A stretch of DNA of 10,003 bases. Origin: an uncultured Aquabacterium sp. Lineage in GTDB: Bacteria > Pseudomonadota > Gammaproteobacteria > Burkholderiales > Burkholderiaceae_C. Of this stretch, positions 1 to 5,957 are shown in pieces; position 1 is the first letter of the stretch; each line of letters starts with the position of its first letter. The position numbers and the translations under genes were made by a program. The DNA is taken from NCBI GenBank assembly GCA_937923225.1, contig CALAKR010000217.1, positions 1 to 10,003 on the forward strand. Reading direction: 5' to 3'. The notes below the pieces were generated by a model. That model saw only the letters and a program-made list of their open reading frames with translations. It searched no databases and was not told where the DNA came from.

Positions 1-2
1 AA

Positions 3-1667
3 TGCGGCAGCAAGCCGGATGAGCGCAGCGGCCCCTGCGAACTGATGGGCGCGCTTTGCCAGGTGCGCGAGTTCGTCGCCACCGAGTTCGACGCGCTGCT
101 GCACGACGGCCGCGCGCCCGCGGCCGGCAACTGCAAGCAGGGCGTCTGCGGCGGCCCGCCCGTGCCGGTGGACAGCGAGGATTTCCACGCCATGCTGCCC
201 GCCAGCATCGGGGCACGTGTGGTGAGCTTCTCCAAGCAGCCGCGCGTGGCCATCCTGTCCGATGCGGCCAAGCTGCGCCTGGCCAAGCTGATCGGCCGGG
301 CCACGCGCTTGGCGCTGGCGCCGCCCGACGCGCCGGGCGAATCGCCGCTGGGCGAAGAGGCGGTGCTGCGCTTCATCGACTGGCTCAACCCGCTGCTGCG
401 CCGCGACAGCTACCTGTCGATGCTGGCCGAGCGCCCCGAGGTGCTGCGCCGCCTGCTGCGCCTGCTGGGTCTGGCGCGCTGGTCCATGCGCTACCTGATG
501 CTGCACCCGGGGGTGATCGATGAGCTGGCCGATCCGCGCCTGATGGACGGCCGCTTTGAACGCCAGGCCTATGTGAAGGACCTCACCGAGCGCCACCGCG
601 CCTGGGGCCGCGCCGGCCAGGCCGACGAGGAATCCCTGCTCGACACCCTGCGCCGCGCTCACCATGCCGAGGTATTCCGCACCCTGGTGCGCGACGTCGA
701 AGGCCTGATCACGGTGGAGCAGGTGGCCGATGACCTGTCCGCCCTGGCCGATGTCACGCTCGACATGGCCTTGCGCTGGGCCTGGGCCCACCTGCAGCAG
801 CGTCCGGGCAAGCAGGGCGCCTGGGCCGTGGGGCACCAGCCGCATTTCGCCGTCATCGCCTACGGCAAGCTGGGCGGCAAGGAGCTGGGCTATGGCAGTG
901 ACCTGGATCTGGTCTTCCTGTACGACGACAGCCTGGACGATGCCGATGACGCCAACGCCGGCCCCGACAGCCCCAGCCCCATCGACGCCTACCTGGCCTT
1001 CGCGCGCAAACTGGTGAGCTGGCTCACGCTGCGCACCTCGGCCGGTGAGCTGTTCGACATCGACACCGCCCTGCGCCCCAATGGCAACTCGGGGCTGCTG
1101 GTCACCTCCTTCCATTCCTTTGACGATTACCAGCGTCAGCGCGGCAGCAACACCGCCTGGACCTGGGAGCACCAGGCCCTCACGCGCGCCCGCTGGTGCG
1201 CGGGCGAGGCGGCCCTGGCCGAGCGTTTCGAGGACACGCGTCGTGGCGTGCTGTCCACCCACCGCGATCCTGTCGCGCTGCGTGGCGAGGTCGTCTCCAT
1301 GCGGGATCGCCTGCGCGAAGCCCATCCGGCCGGCGAGGGCGAGTTCGACCTCAAGCACAGCCGCGGCGGCATGATCGACGTGGAGTTCGCCGTTCAGTAC
1401 CTGGTGCTGGCCCACAGCTGCGAGCATCCTGCCTTGATGGACAACGTGGGCAACATCGCCTTGCTGCAGCGTGCCGAAGATGTCGGCCTGCTGCCTGAGG
1501 GCCTGGGCGCGCGGGCCGGTACGGCCTACCGCGAACTGCGGCGCCTGCAGCACCGGGCCCGGCTGGATGAGGCGCCCACCAAGCTCAGTGGCGAGGCCCT
1601 GCAGGCGGCGGATATGCATCGCCAGGCCGTGTTGGCCCTGTGGGGACACGTCTTCCCCGGTTTGTGA
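3..1667 (+). CDS. glnE: Bifunctional glutamine synthetase adenylyltransferase/adenylyl-removing enzyme, C-terminal part (partial at left edge)
   Basis: GlnE attaches AMP to, or removes it from, the regulatory tyrosine of glutamine synthetase according to nitrogen status, under PII control, in the cytoplasm. The reading frame is open to the left edge, so the N-terminal adenylyl-removing domain is outside the window. The 554 visible residues hold the inter-domain linker and the whole C-terminal adenylyltransferase domain. The nucleotidyltransferase signature AYGKLGGKELGYGSDLDLVF lies near bases 858-917, with the two metal-binding aspartates at 900-902 and 906-908. The later conserved blocks DIDTALRPNGNSG and KHSRGGMIDVEFAVQYL follow. 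About 255 residues run from the DxD motif to the stop, matching E. coli GlnE (about 245). The linker is unusual: five cysteines fall in the first 50 visible residues, including a C-x4-C pair. The stop overlaps the next gene's GTG start by 4 bases. Confidence 0.97.
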   Translation, partial: CGSKPDERSGPCELMGALCQVREFVATEFDALLHDGRAPAAGNCKQGVCGGPPVPVDSEDFHAMLPASIGARVVSFSKQPRVAILSDAAKLRLAKLIGRATRLALAPPDAPGESPLGEEAVLRFIDWLNPLLRRDSYLSMLAERPEVLRRLLRLLGLARWSMRYLMLHPGVIDELADPRLMDGRFERQAYVKDLTERHRAWGRAGQADEESLLDTLRRAHHAEVFRTLVRDVEGLITVEQVADDLSALADVTLDMALRWAWAHLQQRPGKQGAWAVGHQPHFAVIAYGKLGGKELGYGSDLDLVFLYDDSLDDADDANAGPDSPSPIDAYLAFARKLVSWLTLRTSAGELFDIDTALRPNGNSGLLVTSFHSFDDYQRQRGSNTAWTWEHQALTRARWCAGEAALAERFEDTRRGVLSTHRDPVALRGEVVSMRDRLREAHPAGEGEFDLKHSRGGMIDVEFAVQYLVLAHSCEHPALMDNVGNIALLQRAEDVGLLPEGLGARAGTAYRELRRLQHRARLDEAPTKLSGEALQAADMHRQAVLALWGHVFPGL

Positions 1668-2284
1668 GCGCGGCCCACTTCGCACGCCAGTTTGTGCGGC
1701 ACCTCGTGCGCTACGAGGGGCTGGCCTGGGCCGCAGTGGCTACCGGACTGGCCTTGCCTGCCGGCCTGATCGGCGTGGTGGGCTTCGATTCCATCTTGGC
1801 CATGCACCCGGCGCAGGGCTGGGCGCACAACCCGCCTACCCGCTGGGTGTCGGCCGCCTGGGCCCATGCCAGCCCCCCTCATCTGCAGGCCAATCTGTTG
1901 GGCTGCGGCCTGCTGGCCATGCTGGGCTGGTTGGCCCAGACGCGCGCGCGCGCAGCCCTGGCCTGGCTGCTGGCGTGGCCCCTGGCCAACGGACTGTTGC
2001 TGCTGGACCCCAGGCTCCCCGCATTCATGGGGGCCTCCGGTGTTCTGCACGCAGGCATCGCCGTGCTGGCGGTGCACCTGCTGCTCAAGGGCCGCAAAGC
2101 GCTGGGCGTGGCCATGCTCGTGGGCCTGTTCATCAAGGTGGGATTCGATCTCAGCCACGGGCTGCCGACCTATCCGCACCCTACCTTGGGCATCCATGTT
2201 TCACCCCTGTCACATCTGACCGGCACACTGGCCGGCCTGTTTTTTGCGGGAATCCTCGGGGCTCTCCGGCCCCAAAACGACTGA
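1664..2284 (+). CDS. Rhomboid-family intramembrane serine protease, rhombosortase-like
   Basis: This is a predicted inner-membrane protease of 206 residues with about six hydrophobic segments. It has the full rhomboid signature: H69-x3-H73-x3-N77 in the second hydrophobic region (oxyanion/gate motif), catalytic Ser125 in GASG, and catalytic His184 in PLSHLTG. The small size, lack of soluble domains and the sequence GASGVLH resemble rhombosortases, which process GlyGly-CTERM proteins, more than GlpG. That subfamily call is from memory of the family and is less certain than the rhomboid call. I chose the GTG at 1664 because it overlaps the glnE stop as GTGA, a typical coupling arrangement. A GTG at 1640 would add eight residues. 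No GlyGly-CTERM substrate is encoded in the window, so its target is unknown. Confidence 0.85.
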   Translation: MSAAHFARQFVRHLVRYEGLAWAAVATGLALPAGLIGVVGFDSILAMHPAQGWAHNPPTRWVSAAWAHASPPHLQANLLGCGLLAMLGWLAQTRARAALAWLLAWPLANGLLLLDPRLPAFMGASGVLHAGIAVLAVHLLLKGRKALGVAMLVGLFIKVGFDLSHGLPTYPHPTLGIHVSPLSHLTGTLAGLFFAGILGALRPQND

Positions 2285-2418
2285 AATGCGCTTGACGCAA
2301 CACGTACACTCGACATTTCTGTCATCAAGGGATCACCCTCGGGAACCAGATCCGGGCGCCCTGATTCACACCACACGATTCACTGGCCCCAGTTCTTCAA
2401 CTTTTTGATCCACGTTCT
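2285..2418 (+). promoter_or_regulatory. Intergenic leader upstream of epsD, candidate promoter region
   Basis: This 134-base gap is the only gap of any size ahead of epsD-epsF-epsG, so the operon promoter probably lies here. A good sigma70 -35 match, TTGACG, sits at 2292-2297. The 17-base spacing puts only a poor -10 (ATTTCT) at 2315-2320. TACACT at 2305-2310 is a better -10 hexamer but is too close to that -35. A small inverted repeat, GACA-TTTC-TGTC (2312-2323), overlaps the would-be -10 and could be an operator half-site pair, though 4-base arms can easily occur by chance. I saw no convincing sigma54 -24/-12 (GG-N10-GC) element and no clear Shine-Dalgarno before epsD. Confidence 0.3.
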
Positions 2419-3435
2419 ATGCACTTCGATCTGTACAACAAGCAACGCTCGCTCTCGATGCCGCGCCTGGCCCTCGTGCCGGTGGTGGTCGCCGCTGCCC
2501 TGCTGACGGCCGCTTGCAGCAAGGATGACAAGGAAGCCCCGAAGGCCAGTCAGGCCGCCGCCAGCGTCAACGGGCAAGAGCTCACCGTTCACCAGATCAA
2601 CCTTGTGCTCGAACGTCAGCCCGGCCTCAAGCCCGAGCAGGTCGATGCCGCCAGCCGCCAAGTGCTTGAAGGCCTGATCGACCAGGAAATCGCTGTTCAG
2701 AAGGCCGAGGAAGAAAAGCTCGACCGTGATCCCAAGATCGTGCAGCTGCTCGATGCCCAGCGCCGCAGCATCCTGGCGCGTGCCTACCTCGAGAAGGCCT
2801 CCACCGCCGCCATCGGCACGCCCGCTGCCGATGATGTCAAGAAGTACTACGACGCCAAGCCGGCCCTGTTCAGCAACCGCCGCATCTACATGCTGCAAGA
2901 GTTCACCATCCAGGGCTCGCCTGAAGAGACCAAGGCCCTGCAGGCCAAGCTCGAAGCCGCACCCGATGTGCCCGCCTTCGCGCAGGCCCTGAAGGATTCC
3001 GGCCTCAAGTTCGGCGTCAACCAGGTCACCCAGCCGGCCGAATCGCTGCCGCTGAACGTGGTTGACCGCATCGGCGCCCTCAAGGATGGGCAGGCCCTGT
3101 ACGAACAAGGCAACGGCGGCATGAAGGCCGTGCTGGTGGTCGCCAGCCGCCCGCAGCCGCTCACCTTCGAGCAATCCAAGCCGCTGATCGAGCGCTTCCT
3201 GACCGAAACCAAGCGCCAGGAATGGCTGCAAAAGCGCGTCAAGGAAATGCGCGCCGAGGCCAAGGTCGACTACATCGGCAAGTTTGCTGAGAAGCCCGCT
3301 GGCGCTGCCTCCGGTGCTTCCGCGCCGGCAGCGCCGGCTGTGGCCGCCACCCCCGCACCCACGGCTGCCCCGGCTTCGGCTGCGTCGGGCCTGGATGCGG
3401 ACGCCCTCAGCAAGGGGCTCTCCGGCCTCAAGTAA
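2419..3435 (+). CDS. epsD: EpsD-family peptidyl-prolyl cis-trans isomerase, lipoprotein
   Basis: This is a periplasmic lipoprotein of the SurA/PpiC-like EpsD family, found in exopolysaccharide loci of exosortase-bearing bacteria. It probably assists folding of export components. A lipoprotein signal peptide (hydrophobic 17-32) ends in LLTAAC with Cys33 as the lipidated residue; Thr at -3 is less usual than Leu. A SurA-N-like helical region covers about 48-127 (VNGQELTVHQINLVLE onward), followed by a parvulin-like region at about 137-245 and a charged helical C-terminal region to about 290. Residues 291-323 are an Ala/Pro/Ser-rich low-complexity tail ending in a short leucine-containing peptide. 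The start is uncertain: ATG at 2419 gives 338 residues, and ATG at 2458 gives a compact 325-residue form with a 19-residue signal peptide. Neither has a clear ribosome binding site. epsF follows after 99 bases. Confidence 0.9.
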   Translation: MHFDLYNKQRSLSMPRLALVPVVVAAALLTAACSKDDKEAPKASQAAASVNGQELTVHQINLVLERQPGLKPEQVDAASRQVLEGLIDQEIAVQKAEEEKLDRDPKIVQLLDAQRRSILARAYLEKASTAAIGTPAADDVKKYYDAKPALFSNRRIYMLQEFTIQGSPEETKALQAKLEAAPDVPAFAQALKDSGLKFGVNQVTQPAESLPLNVVDRIGALKDGQALYEQGNGGMKAVLVVASRPQPLTFEQSKPLIERFLTETKRQEWLQKRVKEMRAEAKVDYIGKFAEKPAGAASGASAPAAPAVAATPAPTAAPASAASGLDADALSKGLSGLK

Positions 3436-3449
3436 TCACGTGGATGGAC

Positions 3450-3502
3450 GAAGACCGTTCAACAGGCACTCAAGGGTTGGGTGCCCTTGGTGGGCGGTCT
3501 TC
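3450..3502 (+). repeat. Two-part inverted repeat (hairpin) in the epsD-epsF gap
   Basis: The outer arms GAAGACCG (3450-3457) and CGGTCTTC (3495-3502) are perfect 8-base complements. Nested inside, CAAGGG (3471-3476) pairs with CCCTTG (3484-3489) around a 7-base loop. This inner stem extends by CAC (3467-3469) with GTG (3490-3492) across one bulged T. A competing inner pairing is GGCAC (3465-3469) with GTGCC (3481-3485). No T-run follows, so it is not a standard intrinsic terminator. It could be an mRNA processing or stability element, or an attenuator, setting epsD and epsF expression apart. The pairing is seen directly; the function is inferred. Confidence 0.6.
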
Positions 3503-3534
3503 CTCAAGCAGTTGTATCAGAGCACCGGATTGTC

Positions 3535-4953
3535 ATGACGTTTGATCAGTTCCTGCGGATCATCCGCGCCCGATGGAAACTCGCACTGAGTATTTTCGTG
3601 CTGGCCGTATTGGGTACTGTGATTGGCAGTCTGGTGTTTCCCAAGAAGTACGCTGCCACCGCCACCGTGATCGTCGACAGCCGGCCGGATGCCGTGTCGT
3701 CGCCGTCGGCCTTTGCGCCGAACGCCAGCAACATGGCGTTCCTGGCCACGCAGATCGACGTGATCCAGAGCCCCCGCGTGGCCATGCAGGTCGTGCGTGA
3801 CATGCGCCTGGCCGACAGTGCGCAGCTGCGCGCCAACTGGATCAAGGACAACAAGGAACGTGGCAGCTACGAAGCCTGGGTGGCCGAGCTGATCGGCAAG
3901 GGCCTGAAGGTCCGCCCCTCGCGCGAGTCGAGCGTGATCGACATCGAGTACGAAGGTGCCGACCCCCTGTTCTCCGCCAGCATGGCCAATGCCTATGCCA
4001 AGGCCTTCATCGACACCAGCGTGCAGTTCCGTGTCAATCCGGCCCGGCAGTTCTCCGACTTCTTCGAAGACCGTGCCCGCCTGGCGCGTGAGAAGCTCGA
4101 GCGTGCACAGCAGGCCCTGGCCGAAGCCCAGAAGGCCAAGGGCATCATCGCCACCGAAGAGCGCCTGGACGTGGAAACACTGCGCCTGAACGATCTGGCG
4201 CAGCAGGTCACCTCGCTGAGGGCGCTCAAGGATGACGCCCTCAGCCGCTCGGTCGAAACCAGCCGCAACCCCGAGCGGGCCACGGACGTCATCAACAACA
4301 CCCTGGTGTCCAGCCTCAAGTCTGATCTGGCCCGGGCTGAAGTGCGCCTGCAGGAGTTGCTCGAGAAGTACTCCGATGCCTATCCCACCGTGATCGAGCA
4401 GCGTGCCAGCGTGGCCAAGCTGCGCTCGCAGGTGAACCAGGAAATCTCCCGCGTGTCCGGTAGCCTGGGCACCAGTTCCACCATCACCAAGACCCGTGAA
4501 TCCGATGCCATCGCCGCCTACGAGGCCCAGCGCGAAAAGCTGATGAAGCTCAAGGAGGCTCGCAGCGAGCTGGCGGTGCTGGAGCGCGAGGTCGACAGCG
4601 CCCAACGCATCTACGAAGCGATCATGGCTCGCCTGAGCCAAAGCAACCTGGAAGGCAGCACCAGCCAGGCCGGGGTCACGATCCTCAGCCCCGCAACCGA
4701 ACCGACCACCGCCTCGTCGCCCAAGCTGTTGCTCAACACCGCCATCGCGGCCGTGCTGGGTGCGCTGCTGTCCGTGATGGCTGCACTGGGCATCGAACTC
4801 TTCGACCGTCGAATCCGCAGTTCCGACGATCTCGTGCAGTTGCTCGACGTGGCCGTCATCGGCGCCCTGCCTGGGCCTGCCGGCAAGACCAGCCTGCTGG
4901 GGCGTTTGCGCAAGTCCGAGCGCGCATCATCGAATCGTCCGGCCCTGGCCTGA
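3535..4953 (+). CDS. epsF: Chain-length determinant protein EpsF (Wzz/PCP-2 type)
   Basis: This inner-membrane polysaccharide co-polymerase controls EPS chain length and partners the EpsG kinase. The 472 residues show the family layout. A cytoplasmic N-terminus with the Wzz-type opening MTFDQFLRIIRARWK leads into TM1 (about 16-35), then a large periplasmic domain. Extended coiled coil runs over about 175-305 and 325-372. A Pro/Ser-containing stretch (LSPATEPTTASSPK, 384-397) leads into TM2 (about 398-420), and a short cytoplasmic tail contains VIGALPGP. There is no fused kinase domain, which fits the separate EpsG downstream. I chose ATG 3535 because the Wzz N-terminus begins there. An in-frame GTG at 3481 lies inside the intergenic hairpin and would add 18 unconserved-looking residues. 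epsG starts 17 bases after the stop. Confidence 0.93.
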   Translation: MTFDQFLRIIRARWKLALSIFVLAVLGTVIGSLVFPKKYAATATVIVDSRPDAVSSPSAFAPNASNMAFLATQIDVIQSPRVAMQVVRDMRLADSAQLRANWIKDNKERGSYEAWVAELIGKGLKVRPSRESSVIDIEYEGADPLFSASMANAYAKAFIDTSVQFRVNPARQFSDFFEDRARLAREKLERAQQALAEAQKAKGIIATEERLDVETLRLNDLAQQVTSLRALKDDALSRSVETSRNPERATDVINNTLVSSLKSDLARAEVRLQELLEKYSDAYPTVIEQRASVAKLRSQVNQEISRVSGSLGTSSTITKTRESDAIAAYEAQREKLMKLKEARSELAVLEREVDSAQRIYEAIMARLSQSNLEGSTSQAGVTILSPATEPTTASSPKLLLNTAIAAVLGALLSVMAALGIELFDRRIRSSDDLVQLLDVAVIGALPGPAGKTSLLGRLRKSERASSNRPALA

Positions 4954-4970
4954 GGTCGCAGTAAACCATC

Positions 4971-5885
4971 ATGAGCAGCAATCCTCTCCCGCCGTTCGCC
5001 GCGACATCGACGTTCAGCCCTGTGGAAGAGCCCAGCAACGACGCGCCGAGCGACCTGTCCATCGGCGAGATCATCGCCAAGGCCAACAACCTGTCTGCGG
5101 AGCAGATCGGGCAGATCGTCGAATACCAGCGCACCCATGGTGTGCGCTTCGGCGAAGCCGCCGTGGCGCTGGGCCTGGCCAACAACGACGATGTGATGTG
5201 GGCCCTGGCCCAGCAGTTCCACTATCCGTACTCCGCCGAGAACCAGAACCCGATCGATCCTGAGCTGGTCGTGGGGGCACGCCCCTTCACCGAGCAGGCC
5301 GAGGCGTTCCGCGCCATCCGCAGCCGCTTGATCATGCGTCTGTTCACGGATGAGCGCCCCAAGCATGCGCTGGCCGTGGTGAGCCCCCAGTCTGGCGATG
5401 GCAAAACCTTTTTCGCCGCCAACATCGCGGTGGCGTTCTCGCAATTGCCCGGTCGCACCTTGCTGATCGATGGCGACATGCGCACGCCGCGCCTGCACGA
5501 CCTCTTCAACCTCAAGGACAAGGGCTCGGGCCTGTCGGGCATCCTGTCCGGCCGTGCGGCCTCGCGCGTGATCCAGTCGGTGCCAGGGCTGCCTAGCCTC
5601 TATGTGCTGCCGGTGGGTGTGATCCCGCCCAACCCGCTCGAACTGCTTGAGCGTCCTGCCTTTGGTCTGATGATGCGCGAGCTCAAGACCAAATTCGATC
5701 GCGTCATCGTGGACACCCCGGCCTTGTCGGCAGGTACTGATGCCGCCGTCATCGCGGCCCGCTGTGGCGCCGCACTGGTGCTGGCCCGTCGGGACAACAG
5801 CCGCCACGCCGCCATGCAGGAGCTGGCCCGTACGGCGCGCATGGGTTCCATCGAGATCGTGGGTTCGGTGCTCAACGAGTACTGA
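4971..5885 (+). CDS. epsG: EpsG, chain-length-associated bacterial tyrosine kinase (BY-kinase)
   Basis: This cytoplasmic P-loop kinase is expected to bind EpsF's cytoplasmic face and control polymerisation and export by autophosphorylation. The 304 residues start with a divergent tail. About 29-87 resembles the GspE/MshE N-terminal domain (SIGEIIAKANNLSAEQIGQI, then RFGEAAVALGL and ALAQQFHYPY). The kinase fold then has the oligomerisation motif E111-x2-R114-x2-R117, Walker A SGDGKT (141-146), Walker A' LLIDGDMR (164-171, D167 and D169) and Walker B VIVDTP (245-250, D248). The usual C-terminal tyrosine cluster is absent: the protein ends LNEY with a single terminal Tyr304. A GAGG at 4952-4955 is 15 bases from the ATG, too far to be an ideal Shine-Dalgarno, so coupling to epsF is likely. 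It is the last gene of the plus-strand block. Confidence 0.93.
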   Translation: MSSNPLPPFAATSTFSPVEEPSNDAPSDLSIGEIIAKANNLSAEQIGQIVEYQRTHGVRFGEAAVALGLANNDDVMWALAQQFHYPYSAENQNPIDPELVVGARPFTEQAEAFRAIRSRLIMRLFTDERPKHALAVVSPQSGDGKTFFAANIAVAFSQLPGRTLLIDGDMRTPRLHDLFNLKDKGSGLSGILSGRAASRVIQSVPGLPSLYVLPVGVIPPNPLELLERPAFGLMMRELKTKFDRVIVDTPALSAGTDAAVIAARCGAALVLARRDNSRHAAMQELARTARMGSIEIVGSVLNEY

Positions 5886-5918
5886 CACCCCGGGTACTGA
5901 TCCGCATCTCAAGACACG

Positions 5919-5938
5919 CGCCGCAGCAATATGCGGCG
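5919..5938. terminator. Candidate bidirectional terminator hairpin between convergent operons
   Basis: CGCCGCA (5919-5925) and TGCGGCG (5932-5938) form a perfect 7-base GC-rich stem with a 6-base loop. It lies in the 72-base gap between the stops of epsG and the hydrolase gene, which are transcribed toward each other. Neither side has a proper T-run, so termination may be weak or Rho-assisted. Position and symmetry suit a shared terminator. Confidence 0.45.
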
Positions 5939-5957
5939 GCGCATGCGGCCAGCCTGT

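Noticed and set aside
1526..2197. 223-residue minus-strand open frame across the glnE-rhomboid junction
   Set aside because: Gln/His/Gly-rich shadow of two real genes; the plus strand has complete catalytic motifs.
2258..2273. GGGGC/GCCCC hairpin at the end of the rhomboid gene as a terminator
   Set aside because: The stem is only five bases and is followed by AAAA rather than Ts on the plus strand; chance is likely in GC-rich coding DNA.
2384..2400. TGGCCC as a sigma54 -24 element before epsD
   Set aside because: No GC dinucleotide occurs at the required -12 spacing.
2380..3231. 283-residue minus-strand open frame opposite epsD
   Set aside because: It is antisense to a well-recognised family protein, and its Gly/Leu/His-rich content is typical of a reverse-frame shadow in GC-rich DNA.
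3517..4641. 374-residue minus-strand open frame opposite epsF
   Set aside because: No recognisable domain, and it lies fully antisense to the Wzz-type gene; it is a GC-driven shadow.
4855..4890. Possible Walker A-like PGPAGKTS in the EpsF C-terminal tail
   Set aside because: The G-x4-GK[ST] spacing is not met (Leu at the first glycine position), and there is no kinase domain around it; the kinase is the separate EpsG.
4611..5912. 433-residue minus-strand open frame opposite the end of epsF and epsG
   Set aside because: It spans two real genes and their gap, has His/Arg/Gly-rich composition and no motif.
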